A stretch of DNA of 64,000 nucleotides from Flavobacterium sp. YO12 (GCF_004119495.1 NZ_NRQU01000006.1:62001-126000), one strand, 5' to 3'. Numbered from the stretch's first letter, positions 45,201-53,918 are shown. Translations and numbers: made by a program. The notes: generated by a model from the letters alone, not told the origin.

Positions 45201-46325
45201 TTGATGAGTTCCTGAAGTTGAAATATTTGTAGGGCTTAGACTTTTACCAGCTATATAGATGTTGTCATTATTTGAGACTTTAATTTTCATAATTTGATCA
45301 GCAAAATTCCCGCCAAAATAAGTTCCCCAAATACGAGTGCCATCAGGATTAAATTTAACAAAAAAAGCATCATAGTCTGTGCTTGAATAATAAGATGTTT
45401 GAAAAGAGCCAGAAGAAGCAATATTGCTGATGCTGTAGGTTACTCCAGCCATATAGACAAAATCGTCTTTTGTGAAAATTGAGGTTGCATAATCGAACTC
45501 TGCACCGCCATAATATGTTCCCCACAATCTTATTGGCACAGGATCAATTACAATCGTTTTTTCATTAGAACAATCTACTGAATTAAATCCATAAGTGTTT
45601 TTATTTATTTTTTTATATTCAACCTCAATCTCCGTTTTACTATTTCCGTCTTCAATCCAACTCGCAGGAAGCGTTTCTTCCATTTTTCCAAAACGAACAT
45701 TCATTTGGATTTTATTATCAACTAAATTAGTTTCAGCTCCAGTAAATTTTAATTGAATATCAGAAATTTTTCCTTTTGGATGAATTACAAAATTATATTC
45801 GACTGTTTTTTGAGGATCGGCAGGAATTGTAAAAATAACATCAATATTTGGATAGATGTTTTTGTACGTAATTTCTTTGAATTGATATACGTTGGTAATT
45901 CCCTCAGGTTTATTAGGAATATTGTAGTAGTTGTCAAAATCGGTTAACTTTTGTTTAGTAACTAATTCTACTTTTGAATTTGAGTTTAGAAATTCAATAT
46001 CGATTCTATGGTATGTATATTCTAAACTAAACTCTTGGTTTTCGTTATTTTCCTTGTCAAAAGTTAAATCTGGAAGTGTTTTTGCTGTTTTAGAACAAAC
46101 AATAGGTGTTTTCTTTACTTCGTAAATATCATATGAGAATCCATTTTTCTTTAATTGAACATTTAATCCATTAGAATTCAATAAATATTTTACAACGGTA
46201 TTGGGTTTTCCTTTTTGATCTACAATTTGACCTTTATTTTCTTTAAAACCAATGGATTGGTTTTTGTTTTGAGAATATAATTGAATTGCAATGAACAAAA
46301 AAAATAAAAGTAATTTATGTTTCAT
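42258..46325 (-). CDS. Large T9SS-secreted protein with SBBP propeller and Ig-like repeats
   Basis: This 1355-residue secreted protein has a signal peptide (HKLLLFFLFIAIQLYSQ). After a DUF7948-like N-terminal domain (about 20-260) come seven WxTYxGG units (about 268-725), one degraded, as in the SBBP seven-bladed propeller. A PKD/Ig-like domain and a HYR-like domain follow. Five tandem repeats of about 76 residues (about 885-1262) share FCxxQNATIxNIxxxG, IKWY, TYYASQT and CES. The last about 90 residues (PNFFTPNDDGYNDTW onward) are a T9SS type B sorting domain. It should be exported and attached or released at the surface. Its ligand is unknown. Confidence 0.95.
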   Translation of the reverse strand: MKHKLLLFFLFIAIQLYSQNKNQSIGFKENKGQIVDQKGKPNTVVKYLLNSNGLNVQLKKNGFSYDIYEVKKTPIVCSKTAKTLPDLTFDKENNENQEFSLEYTYHRIDIEFLNSNSKVELVTKQKLTDFDNYYNIPNKPEGITNVYQFKEITYKNIYPNIDVIFTIPADPQKTVEYNFVIHPKGKISDIQLKFTGAETNLVDNKIQMNVRFGKMEETLPASWIEDGNSKTEIEVEYKKINKNTYGFNSVDCSNEKTIVIDPVPIRLWGTYYGGAEFDYATSIFTKDDFVYMAGVTYSISNIASSGSFQTSYYSSTDYDAFFVKFNPDGTRIWGTYFGGNFADQIMKIKVSNNDNIYIAGKSLSPTNISTSGTHQPVKNRYFDGFVAKFDSNGIRKWATYYGGSDNESINSILIDSNEDFYIFGETNSTANIATPNSHQSNVGNTSDGTQDGFIAKFNIAGVRQWATYYGGSKADAIFDAEFDSDGNIIILGSTGSSNNISTVNSYQETNLKSDGFLAKFTPNGNILWGTYFGGEGDDYFLNMGVDSNHNIYCFGKTNSIQNISTSGVFQETYLRTQISINQNTSNGCIFKFNGNGQKIWGSYFFPETLGGSVSKNGSIYFAGRAENGFSPTINAYQETRNPGTESYLVKFNTNGQREWATYFGGEMADNALITDVDNKSNIYLAGATNSTTNIATPGTYQLNLYPKINSYTPNIGDAFLVKFKDCQSNLTASSNSPVCIGKTLELTASGGTNYSWTGPNGFVSTDQNPKIINTTTSNSGEYSCTITGSGDCDDIKKISVIIGDIEAPVPKMNILPIITGDCNTVINTIPSAADACAGQITGTTTSPLSYSLPGTYTIVWNYNDGNGNSSTQNQVVEITSVPIPTVNSTQDFCIQQNATLANIQITGNTIKWYNALTAGTLLPDTTLLQNGITYYASQTINGCESERVPVTITIQNTLAPTGTANQPFCTSQNATIANIQVIGTSIKWYDTLTNGSLLAGTTNLINGKTYYASQTINDCEGPRFGVTVTIVNTPSAPTGNVNQSFCKNQNATLSSIQILGQNIKWYDTNMSAATLPNTTLLEDNRTYYASQTIGCESDRTPFLVRIYDTTLPTGSNNQQFCIDEIATIENLNINGNNIKWYDAATNGNILPETTLLQNNIYYASQTLNNCESPLFAITVKIQDTQIPLADSPQAFCIQKNATINDIDITGQNTKWFESASSTIVLSESTPLENGNTYYATQTLNNCESDRIPVTINILEATHKDCINLVDELPFPNFFTPNDDGYNDTWSINFDYLAPNSSIKIYDRYGKLLKQLSKNTSWDGTFSGQDLPASDYWFTVTRANGTEFRGHFSLKR
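42542..43673 (-). repeat. Five tandem Ig-like repeat units in the T9SS protein
   Basis: Five units of about 228 bases each encode the same repeat with FC, IKWY, TYYASQT and CES landmarks. They have diverged, but the order is preserved. Such arrays may gain or lose units. Confidence 0.8.
44150..45535 (-). repeat. Seven-bladed WxTYxGG propeller repeats in the T9SS protein
   Basis: Seven blades are visible: GTYYGGAEFDY, GTYFGGNFADQ, ATYYGGSDNES, ATYYGGSKADA, GTYFGGEGDDY, GSYFFPETLGG (degraded) and ATYFGGEMADN. This number fits a closed SBBP propeller. Confidence 0.8.
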
Positions 46326-46435
46326 AGGTTTGTTTTGGATAGGAGTAAAATTAATTAAATATCTTACAAAACAAAATCAAAAATCTAAAACGACTGCTTA
46401 TAGAATCTTTCCCATAAAAATCTCTAAATATCTCG

Positions 46436-46443
46436 TATTTTTG
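46436..46443 (+). promoter_or_regulatory. Probable -7 box, start-deciding, for the radical SAM gene
   Basis: TATTTTTG lies 16 bases before the TTG start. No ATG in frame occurs nearby, so it supports the TTG. Confidence 0.6.
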
Positions 46444-46459
46444 CAAAAAATAATTTCTG

Positions 46460-48676
46460 TTGAAAACTAAACTCTTCGTTATAACGCCGCCATTTACACA
46501 ACTGAATACTCCGTATCCGGCAACGGCTTATATAAAAGGTTTTTTGAATACCAAAAATATCGAGTCGGTTCAGGCAGATTTGGGTATTGATGTGATTTTA
46601 GAATTGTTCTCGAAGAAAGGATTAAATAATTTGTTTAAAACTTCAAGTCTTAAGTTTGAGACTTTTGGTTTTGAAATCTCAGATAACTCTAAGCGTATTT
46701 TTGCTTTACAGGATGAATACATCAAAACCATCGATGCTGTAATTCAGTTTTTGCAGGGAAAAAATCCAACTTTGGCTTTGCAGATTTGTCAGGAAGATTT
46801 TCTGCCTGAAGCTTCTCGTTTTGCACAGTTGGAAGAGCTTGACTGGGCTTTTGGAACAATGGGAACGCAAGATAAAGCCAAACATTTGGCGACTTTATAT
46901 CTTGAAGATATTTCGGATTTTATTGTAGAATGCGTTGATGAAAATTTTGGCTTCAGCCGATATGCAGAACGTTTAGGCCGAAGTGCCAATTCTTTTGATG
47001 AATTGTACGAAGCGCTTCAACAAGAACCAACTTATATTGATTCCGTTTTAATTTCTATTTTAAAAGAAAAAATTGAAGCTGTAAAGCCTACGTTCTTTTT
47101 GATTTCTGTTCCTTTTCCAGGAAATTTATACAGCGCATTTAGATGTGCACAATGGGTAAAACAAAACCACCCCGAAATTAAGATTTCAATGGGCGGCGGT
47201 TTCCCAAATACAGAACTGCGTTCACTTTCAGATAAACGTGTTTTTGAATTTTTCGATTTCATCACTTTAGACGATGGCGAAGTTCCAATAGAAGAACTTA
47301 TTGAAAATATGTCATCCCGAGCGGAGTCGAGGGGCGAGAAGCATTATAAAAGAACCTTTTTATTAGAAAAAGGAGAAGTAGTTTATAAAAATAATTCGTT
47401 AAAACACGATTATAAGCAATCACAAGTAGGAACTCCAGATTACTCAGATCTGCCTTTGGATAAATACATTTCGGTAATTGAAATTGTAAACCCAATGCAC
47501 AGAATGTGGAGCGATGGGCGTTGGAATAAACTTACTATGGCACATGGCTGTTACTGGGGAAAATGTACTTTTTGTGATATTTCGTTAGATTATATTAAAG
47601 TTTACGAGCCAGTTGCGGCAAGTTTACTTTGTGATCGAATGGAAGAAATGATTTTGCAAACGGGGCAAAATGGTTTTCATTTTGTTGATGAAGCTGCACC
47701 GCCAGCTTTAATGCGCGCTTTGGCACTTGAAATTCTAAAGCGAAAACTTGCAGTTACATGGTGGACGAATATTAGATTTGAAAAAAGTTTTTCTAAAGAT
47801 CTTTGTCTTCTTTTAAAGGCGTCTGGCTGTATTGCAGTTTCAGGTGGTTTAGAGGTTGCTTCAGACCGATTGTTGAAATTAATAGACAAAGGTGTAACAG
47901 TGGAGCAAGTTGCTAAAGTAACTCGCAATTTTACCGAAGCGGGAATTATGGTTCATGCCTATTTAATGTACGGATATCCAACACAAACGATCCAAGAAAC
48001 AGTTGATAGTCTTGAAATGGTTCGTCAATTGTTTGAAGCGGGAGTTTTACAGTCTGGATTTTGGCATCAGTTTGCATTAACGGCTCATAGTCCGGTTGGG
48101 TTGTATCCTGAAAAATTTGGTGTAACTAAGGCTTCTGAAACTATTGGAACTTTTGCTAATAATGATATTGAATACACAGATTCAACGGGAATTAATCACG
48201 ATAAATTTAGTTTTGGGTTAAAGAAATCGCTTTTTAATTTCATGCACGGAATTTGTTTTGATTACGAACTTCAAGATTGGTTTGATTTCAAAATTCCAAA
48301 GACAAAAATTCACCCCGATTTTATATTTAATGCACTTGAAGAGCAAAATGATTTCAATACAAAGCCAAATGCAAAAGTGATTTGGCTTGGCGGAAAACCT
48401 TCAACGGAGATTTTTACTAAATCTAAAAAAGGCAGAAGCTGGGAAATGATGTCGCTGACTTTTCATGACAAAAAACAAAGTTTTGCTATTCAAACCAGTA
48501 ATGAAGAAGGTAAATGGTTAATTGAAATTCTAACTAAAATTTCAGTTTCAAATCCTAAAAGTTATACTTTTCAAGAAGTGAAAAATGACTTTGAAACTCA
48601 TTTAGAAGATTTTGAATTGTTTTGGTATTCAAAACCTATAAACACTTTACGCGAGTTCGGATTATTAGTTTTATAA
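46460..48676 (+). CDS. B12-binding radical SAM protein with unusual CX4CX2C motif
   Basis: This 738-residue protein begins at a TTG. Residues about 1-260 form the B12-binding domain (PPFTQLNTPYPATAYIKG, then KISMGGGFPNTE). The radical SAM core has HGCYWGKCTFC with cysteines 364, 369 and 372, spaced CX4CX2C instead of the usual CX3CX2C. ISVPFPGNLYSAFRC and HAYLMYGYPTQTIQ are typical of the B12-dependent class. Such enzymes methylate unreactive carbons or do ring and bond rearrangements. Residues 284-294 (MSSRAESRGEK) look like an inserted repeat. The product is unknown. Confidence 0.87.
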   Translation: MKTKLFVITPPFTQLNTPYPATAYIKGFLNTKNIESVQADLGIDVILELFSKKGLNNLFKTSSLKFETFGFEISDNSKRIFALQDEYIKTIDAVIQFLQGKNPTLALQICQEDFLPEASRFAQLEELDWAFGTMGTQDKAKHLATLYLEDISDFIVECVDENFGFSRYAERLGRSANSFDELYEALQQEPTYIDSVLISILKEKIEAVKPTFFLISVPFPGNLYSAFRCAQWVKQNHPEIKISMGGGFPNTELRSLSDKRVFEFFDFITLDDGEVPIEELIENMSSRAESRGEKHYKRTFLLEKGEVVYKNNSLKHDYKQSQVGTPDYSDLPLDKYISVIEIVNPMHRMWSDGRWNKLTMAHGCYWGKCTFCDISLDYIKVYEPVAASLLCDRMEEMILQTGQNGFHFVDEAAPPALMRALALEILKRKLAVTWWTNIRFEKSFSKDLCLLLKASGCIAVSGGLEVASDRLLKLIDKGVTVEQVAKVTRNFTEAGIMVHAYLMYGYPTQTIQETVDSLEMVRQLFEAGVLQSGFWHQFALTAHSPVGLYPEKFGVTKASETIGTFANNDIEYTDSTGINHDKFSFGLKKSLFNFMHGICFDYELQDWFDFKIPKTKIHPDFIFNALEEQNDFNTKPNAKVIWLGGKPSTEIFTKSKKGRSWEMMSLTFHDKKQSFAIQTSNEEGKWLIEILTKISVSNPKSYTFQEVKNDFETHLEDFELFWYSKPINTLREFGLLVL
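47310..47342. repeat. In-frame REP-like repeat inside the radical SAM gene
   Basis: GTCATCCCGAGCGGAGTCGA followed by GGGGCGAG is a GC-rich word that I associate with dispersed intergenic repeats of flavobacteria. Here it is in frame and adds about 11 residues (MSSRAESRGEK) between the B12 and radical SAM domains. Confidence 0.65.
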
Positions 48677-48677
48677 A

Positions 48678-49442
48678 TTAGTATTCTACAAAAGTTCCGT
48701 CGCTTGGAATTGCAGTTTTAGAGAGAAGATTGTTTTCAGCAAGAGCCGTTTTGAGTTCTTCACGAGTTGTTGGACAATGGTTTAAAGCTTCAAGATGATT
48801 TGCAAAAACATTTCCAGGAGCAAGTGTTGTAAATTTCAAAATATCATTCATTCGCATTAATAAAGGCTGTCCAAAATCTAATCTGGCAGTTCCGCAGGCA
48901 ACAGTTGCAATATCAGGTTTTAACTCGATGAGCGCTTTTTGCACATCATTGGTAAAAATGGTGTCAGCGCTTATGTAAACAGATTTCTCATTTTCGAGTT
49001 CGATGTAAAATCCCATTACATTTCCCATTAATTTTGCAACAAAACCATAACCATGAAGCGCCGGAATGCCAATAATCTTTCCATCTAAAAAAGATTGAGG
49101 TTCCCAGTAATTTAAAGTTTGAACAATGTTAAGTCCTCTTTTCGTTAACTCTTTTTCATCTTTTGTGTTGCAAATAACAGATATTCCTTTTCGTCTTAAA
49201 AAGACTTCACCAGCTTTGTCTATATGATCAGGATGTAAATGAGTAATTAAACAATGAGTTACTCTGCTCAAAATTTCTCGGCTGTTTTTAGGCAAAGAAA
49301 CTAAGGGATTTCTTTTTGGTTTGTATCGAAAGATTGTAAATGGAGGAATCGTTTTTCTTTTTCCTAACATTGGATCAACCAAAATTACATGCTTCTCTGT
49401 TTCAATAACTAAAGTCGCATTTCGCAAATGATGTATTTTCAT
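48678..49442 (-). CDS. MBL-fold metal-dependent hydrolase
   Basis: This 254-residue protein has the metallo-beta-lactamase fold with metal ligands HLHPDHIDKAG (about 90-100), then HGYGFVAKLMG and later ISADTIFTND (metal-binding Asp). The start MKIHHLRNATLVIETEKH is similar to UPF0173/UlaG-like proteins. Its stop is one base from the stop of the radical SAM gene on the other strand. The substrate is unknown; possibilities include phosphodiesters or lactones. Confidence 0.88.
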   Translation of the reverse strand: MKIHHLRNATLVIETEKHVILVDPMLGKRKTIPPFTIFRYKPKRNPLVSLPKNSREILSRVTHCLITHLHPDHIDKAGEVFLRRKGISVICNTKDEKELTKRGLNIVQTLNYWEPQSFLDGKIIGIPALHGYGFVAKLMGNVMGFYIELENEKSVYISADTIFTNDVQKALIELKPDIATVACGTARLDFGQPLLMRMNDILKFTTLAPGNVFANHLEALNHCPTTREELKTALAENNLLSKTAIPSDGTFVEY

Positions 49443-49551
49443 ATCTGGAAAATTAGATATTAAAAATACAAAGATTTTTCAAATTTAATTTATAGATTTC
49501 TCTTTGTTTTTAATAAAATTGTTAGTGTTTAAATTAAGAATTTTCAGGAAT

Positions 49552-50238
49552 TTATTCAATAGAAAACCTGAAACCAATTCCGTGAAGATTTTCTATCGAA
49601 ATACCTTTTTCATTGGATAGAATTTTACGAAGCCGCGAAATAAAAACATCAAGACTTCTACCCATAAAATAATCATCAGTTCCCCAAAGAGAGGTTAGGA
49701 TTTGTTCTCTTTTTAATACAGAGTTTTTATTATCGAGAAATAGTTTTAATAATTCGGCTTCACGCTGAGTAAGTCCAATTTTTTCATCATCATTAAAGAG
49801 AATGAAGTTTTTAGTATCAAATTGGTATTTTCCAATTTCGTAGATCGATTTCTCAACCGTGATATTTCGCTGTGAGCGTTTTAGAAAAATTTCAATTTTA
49901 AGCATTAATTCTTCAATACTAAAAGGCTTTACCAAATAATCATCAGCTCCTAAACGAAGTCCTTTTATACGATCTTCTTTTAAAGTTTTTGCTGATAGAA
50001 AAATAATAGGCACATCTAAATCTATTTTTCTTATTTCTGAAGCCAATTCAAAACCATCCATTTTTGGCATCATAATATCAAAAATACAAATGTCAAAACT
50101 CTCTTTTTTAAAAGTTTCCAAGCCAGATTTACCATCAATACAATGAACAACTTCGTAATTGTTTTGTTCTAAATTATCCTTGGTCAAAAAGGCTAATGTT
50201 TCATCATCTTCGGTATAAAGTATTTTATATTGTTTCAT
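49552..50238 (-). CDS. OmpR-family response regulator, RprY-like
   Basis: This 228-residue regulator has a receiver domain with phospho-acceptor D54 (CIFDIMMPKMDG) and the acidic pocket TEDDE, then a winged-helix DNA-binding domain (about 130-228: LTQREAELLKLFLDNK, FISRLRKILSNEKGISI). It overlaps the sensor kinase stop region by four bases. The pair resembles RprX/RprY of Bacteroides in size and layout; targets are unknown. Confidence 0.92.
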   Translation of the reverse strand: MKQYKILYTEDDETLAFLTKDNLEQNNYEVVHCIDGKSGLETFKKESFDICIFDIMMPKMDGFELASEIRKIDLDVPIIFLSAKTLKEDRIKGLRLGADDYLVKPFSIEELMLKIEIFLKRSQRNITVEKSIYEIGKYQFDTKNFILFNDDEKIGLTQREAELLKLFLDNKNSVLKREQILTSLWGTDDYFMGRSLDVFISRLRKILSNEKGISIENLHGIGFRFSIE

Positions 50239-51497
50239 TTTTTATAAGGAATAGATAAAGTTATAGTAACTCCGTTTGTTGCATTATTTTCGGCTTTAAT
50301 TTTCCAGTTTTGCAGTCCGCAAATTTCTTTTACATAATATAAACCAAGTCCAAAACCATTAACCTCATTGCTTTTTTCATTTTGAATCCGATAAAATTTA
50401 TCAAATATAAAGGATATTTTTTTAGAAGAAATTCCAATTCCATTATCAATAATTTCAATCTTTAAAATTGACTTTTCGTCCGATATTCTAACTGTGATTT
50501 CTGGTTTTCTATTGCAGTATTTTACCGCGTTGTCTAAAAGGTTATAGATGATATTAGAAAAATGAAATACATCTGTTTCTAATAAATATTCCTTTGAAAG
50601 CGTTTCAATTTTGATGACCGCTTCTGGATATTTCAGCTGAATATTTTCAATTGCTTCTTCAATAATTGGAATAATTAAAACGGTTTCCTTTTTTAATTCT
50701 AAAGGTCGGTAATCTGATTTGGCAATATTTAAAATCTTTTCGATATGGTGATTCAGCTTATTGCTTTGGTTGATAATGATCTCCGTATAAGTATGAAGTT
50801 TTTTGTTCTCCTTAATCGGATTTTGGTCGCTCAGATATTTTGAAGCAATTAAAATGGAAGATAAAGGCGTTTTAAACTCATGAGTCATATTGTTAATGAA
50901 ATCCCGCTGCAGCTCAGAATATTTTTTTTGCTGTAAGAGTGTAAAAATAGAATAAACGTAAATTAGTAAAACTAAAATTAACGCAATCGAAAGAACAAAC
51001 CAAAATCGCATTGAGCTAAATAAATAGCTGGTTTCATTGGGAAAACGAACAGCAAAATAATAAACTAAATTTTTGTGTTTAGGAAAATGAACGGTCTTTT
51101 TCTCTTTACCTTTTTGTGATAATGAAATGTAATTTCCGTAAACCATTTCGTCGCTTTGACAATTGTACATCGTATATTCAAAATCAGTCGTAATATTCAT
51201 TTTTTTAAACTCAGATTTTAGATAGAACTCTAAAATATCAGGTTCAAAATCATTTTCAACATTTACGATATAATAATCATTTGCAATTTTTTGAACCGAA
51301 ATCTGCGTCGGCATTTCATGATTTGTGCCTTCGTATAGTTTTTTTGCCACTTCCAGCAACGCAATATGTGCTTTTTGGTTCAGTTTTTTTTGTTCAATAG
51401 TAAAAGCTTCTTTCGTCCAAAGCAATTGCGCTACCAAAATGCTGATTATGGCAACCAATCCTAATATTATAATGCTATTTAGTTTGTTTATTTTCAA
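50235..51497 (-). CDS. Sensor histidine kinase, RprX-like
   Basis: This 420-residue kinase has two membrane helices (about 9-26 and 164-188) enclosing a periplasmic sensor segment of about 135 residues. There is no HAMP domain. The phospho-accepting histidine is H206 in NNMTHEFKTPLSSI. The ATP-binding domain has NLLDNAVKYC (N box), EIIDNGIGIS (G1) and FGLGLYYVKEI (G2). It overlaps the regulator gene start by four bases, so the two form an operon. The stimulus is unknown. Confidence 0.93.
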   Translation of the reverse strand: MKINKLNSIIILGLVAIISILVAQLLWTKEAFTIEQKKLNQKAHIALLEVAKKLYEGTNHEMPTQISVQKIANDYYIVNVENDFEPDILEFYLKSEFKKMNITTDFEYTMYNCQSDEMVYGNYISLSQKGKEKKTVHFPKHKNLVYYFAVRFPNETSYLFSSMRFWFVLSIALILVLLIYVYSIFTLLQQKKYSELQRDFINNMTHEFKTPLSSILIASKYLSDQNPIKENKKLHTYTEIIINQSNKLNHHIEKILNIAKSDYRPLELKKETVLIIPIIEEAIENIQLKYPEAVIKIETLSKEYLLETDVFHFSNIIYNLLDNAVKYCNRKPEITVRISDEKSILKIEIIDNGIGISSKKISFIFDKFYRIQNEKSNEVNGFGLGLYYVKEICGLQNWKIKAENNATNGVTITLSIPYKK

Positions 51498-51595
51498 GAA
51501 AAGAGACTTTAAAAAAGTGTAATATTAATCAAAAATAGATTTAAAAACAGCAATTAACAAGTCGTTAACAAAGATTTGAAACTGGTTAACAGCGA

Positions 51596-51620
51596 TTTGA
51601 TTTAGTCTGGATTACTTTTG
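51596..51620 (+). promoter_or_regulatory. Promoter of the DUF1573 gene
   Basis: TTTG (51596-51599) and TACTTTTG (51613-51620) are 17 bases apart start to start, matching the Bacteroidota -33/-7 layout. The ATG follows 43 bases downstream. Confidence 0.65.
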
Positions 51621-51662
51621 AAATATAAAATTTGAATTATAAACCAATTAAAATATTTAACT

Positions 51663-52076
51663 ATGAGAATCATTAAAATTTCTATGCTTGCTTTGGCTTT
51701 AGGCTTAATGTCTTTTTCAGCAATAGCACCAGTACAATCATTAGTTTCTGAAACAACAGTAATTGAAGCAGCTTCAACAATTGTTTGGAAAGCCGAAACA
51801 ATTGATGTTGGACAGATACCTCAAGGTACTCCAAAAGCGATTGTTTATGAATTTAAAAATACAGGAAAAACAGCTGTAGTAATTACAGATGTAAAAGGAT
51901 CATGCGGTTGTACAGCAACTGATTATACAAAAGAACCAATTTTACCTGGTAAATCTGCTAAAGTTACTGCAACTTACAATGCAGCAAACAAAGGAGGATT
52001 TACAAAAACAGTTACCGTAACAACAAGTGCTGAAACAACTCCAAAAGTACTTACATTAAAAGGAACTGTTATTTAA
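51663..52076 (+). CDS. Secreted DUF1573 domain protein
   Basis: This 137-residue protein has a signal peptide (MRIIKISMLALALGLMSFSA) and a single DUF1573 Ig-like domain: FDVGQIPQGT-like IDVGQIPQGTPKAI, then VYEFKNTGKTAVVITDV, GSCGCTATDYTKEPILPG and the closing VLTLKGTVI. The GSCGCT cysteines are a family landmark. DUF1573 proteins are abundant in Bacteroidota; the role is unclear. It has a good promoter and its own terminator. Confidence 0.92.
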   Translation: MRIIKISMLALALGLMSFSAIAPVQSLVSETTVIEAASTIVWKAETIDVGQIPQGTPKAIVYEFKNTGKTAVVITDVKGSCGCTATDYTKEPILPGKSAKVTATYNAANKGGFTKTVTVTTSAETTPKVLTLKGTVI

Positions 52077-52113
52077 TAAGTTTATTTTTAGAGGTTAGTT
52101 ATATAAAGTGGAT

Positions 52114-52147
52114 ACTCCAAATGCGTTATGTATTTGGAGTTTTTTTG
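52114..52147 (+). terminator. Terminator after the DUF1573 gene
   Basis: The stem ACTCCAAAT/ATTTGGAGT with a GCGTTATGT loop is followed by seven T. Confidence 0.85.
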
Positions 52148-52259
52148 TTTTTATTTCTATTGTTTTTTTGAATAAAACAGGATTAAATAAGAACAAATTT
52201 ATTTTTTTATAATTGGTTTGTTTTCAGTAAAACTTTTCTATTTTTATACAAAAAATAGT

Positions 52260-53840
52260 ATGAAAATTTGGTATTCTTTTATTGCTGTTATGCTTCTTGC
52301 AGTTGTAGTTTCGTGTAATTCTAAAGCGGATAAAAAAGAAGATAATCAAACCAAAACGGCAAAAGCAGTTGTTCCTGAACTTAGACTTACTATCGACAGC
52401 ATTGCTATTGCTAGTTTTTACGAAACCTATCCTAAATTAAAGAATTTTCAAGAGGAGGTTTTTTCTTTATATAAAAAGAAGGAATCGACACAATTGTGGC
52501 TTGATAACAAAGGGGTGGTCGAGTTTGGAAATACGCTGTATAACAAATATAAAGGTTTAGATAATGAAGGTTTAAAAGCCAATTTTCCATACAAAGAAAT
52601 CAACTTTATTTTTGAGGGTAATGCAGATAACAAATTGTCGCAAGTAAATACTGACTTGATGATAACCAATTTGTATTTTTATTACGGAGAAAAGGTATAT
52701 CGTGGTTTTGATGAAAAAACGACTAGATCTTTAGAATGGCTTCTTCCTCGAAAAAAAATGAATTATCAGGTTTTCTCTGATTCTATTTTTCAAAAATCTA
52801 CTATAAACGACGATCGAAAGAGTAAAATGTTTAGTCAGTATTATAAACTGCGCGATGTTCTTCGTGAATACAGAGAAATTGAAAAAAAAGGCGGCTGGAA
52901 AACTATTGAAATAGACGATAATTATAAAAATCTCAAATTAGGAGATTCGTCAAAAGTTATAGCCCAAATTAGAGAAAGACTTTATATTACAAAAGATATT
53001 AAAGAGGATACGAAAAGTGCCGTATGTGATTCTGTTTTAATGAAATCGATTAAAAACTACGAATTGCATCATGGTTTATCTCCCAAAAATATAATCTTGC
53101 GAGAGCATATAGACGAAATGAATGTTCCCGTATCAGATAGAATTAAAACTATAATTGCCAACATGGAGCGCTGCCGCTGGATTGATCCCGAATTAGAAAA
53201 AGGCAAGGAATATCTGGAGGTAAATATTCCTGAGTTTAAATTGTATTTAATTCGAGATCGTGAAATTGCATTTACATCGGCGGTTGTGGTAGGTAAGGCA
53301 ATGACAAAAACAGTTGTTTTTAGCGGAATGATGAACAATATTGTTTTTAGTCCATATTGGAATGTTCCAACGAGTATTATCAATAAAGAGATAAAACCGG
53401 GAATGGCTAAAAATAAAAATTATTTAAAACAGAAAAATTTAGAATGGAATAATGGCGCTGTTCGTCAACTTCCGGGAAAAAATAACTCATTAGGTTTAGT
53501 GAAGTTTTTATTTCCAAATTCCAGTAATATTTATCTGCATGATACACCGTCAAAAAGTTTATTTGAAAGAGAAAGCAGAGCTTTCAGCCATGGATGTGTG
53601 CGTGTGGCTAAACCTCGTGAACTGGCAATTGAATTATTAAAACAAGATCCCTCATGGACACCTGCAAGAATAGACAAAGCCATGCACGCAGGTAAAGAAA
53701 GCTGGTACACATTAAAAAACAAAATACCTGTTTATATTGGTTATTTTACAGCTTGGGTTGATCGAGAAGGGAACATGAATTTTTACAAAGATATTTATCA
53801 AAGAGATGAAAGTTTGATAAAACTACTGACAGAAGAATAA
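52260..53840 (+). CDS. YcbB-type L,D-transpeptidase lipoprotein
   Basis: I choose the ATG giving MKIWYSFIAVMLLAVVVSC, a lipoprotein signal; an upstream ATG would add 14 residues. The 526-residue enzyme has an N-terminal scaffold domain, a peptidoglycan-binding-like region and a C-terminal YkuD domain. The active-site motif is SHGCVRV with nucleophile C446, and IYLHDTPSKSLFERES supplies the conserved histidine. It cross-links peptidoglycan stems between meso-Dap residues. The large size is typical of the YcbB group. Confidence 0.92.
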   Translation: MKIWYSFIAVMLLAVVVSCNSKADKKEDNQTKTAKAVVPELRLTIDSIAIASFYETYPKLKNFQEEVFSLYKKKESTQLWLDNKGVVEFGNTLYNKYKGLDNEGLKANFPYKEINFIFEGNADNKLSQVNTDLMITNLYFYYGEKVYRGFDEKTTRSLEWLLPRKKMNYQVFSDSIFQKSTINDDRKSKMFSQYYKLRDVLREYREIEKKGGWKTIEIDDNYKNLKLGDSSKVIAQIRERLYITKDIKEDTKSAVCDSVLMKSIKNYELHHGLSPKNIILREHIDEMNVPVSDRIKTIIANMERCRWIDPELEKGKEYLEVNIPEFKLYLIRDREIAFTSAVVVGKAMTKTVVFSGMMNNIVFSPYWNVPTSIINKEIKPGMAKNKNYLKQKNLEWNNGAVRQLPGKNNSLGLVKFLFPNSSNIYLHDTPSKSLFERESRAFSHGCVRVAKPRELAIELLKQDPSWTPARIDKAMHAGKESWYTLKNKIPVYIGYFTAWVDREGNMNFYKDIYQRDESLIKLLTEE

Positions 53841-53855
53841 ACATAAAAGTTTTAG

Positions 53856-53912
53856 CTGTGAATTACACGATGTAAAACTAAATTTCCGTTTATAAATTCG
53901 TGTAATTTGCAG
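53856..53912. repeat. Inverted repeat with GAATTACACGA / TCGTGTAATT
   Basis: CTGTGAATTACACGA (53856-53870) and TCGTGTAATTTGCAG (53898-53912) are 13 of 15 complementary. It sits between the convergent transpeptidase and NlpC/P60 genes and could work as a weak terminator. Confidence 0.55.
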
Positions 53913-53918
53913 TGAAAA

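Noticed and set aside
45753..46125. Plus-strand frames of 64 codons within the T9SS protein gene
   Set aside because: They are antisense shadows of an AT-rich gene and have no supporting start context.
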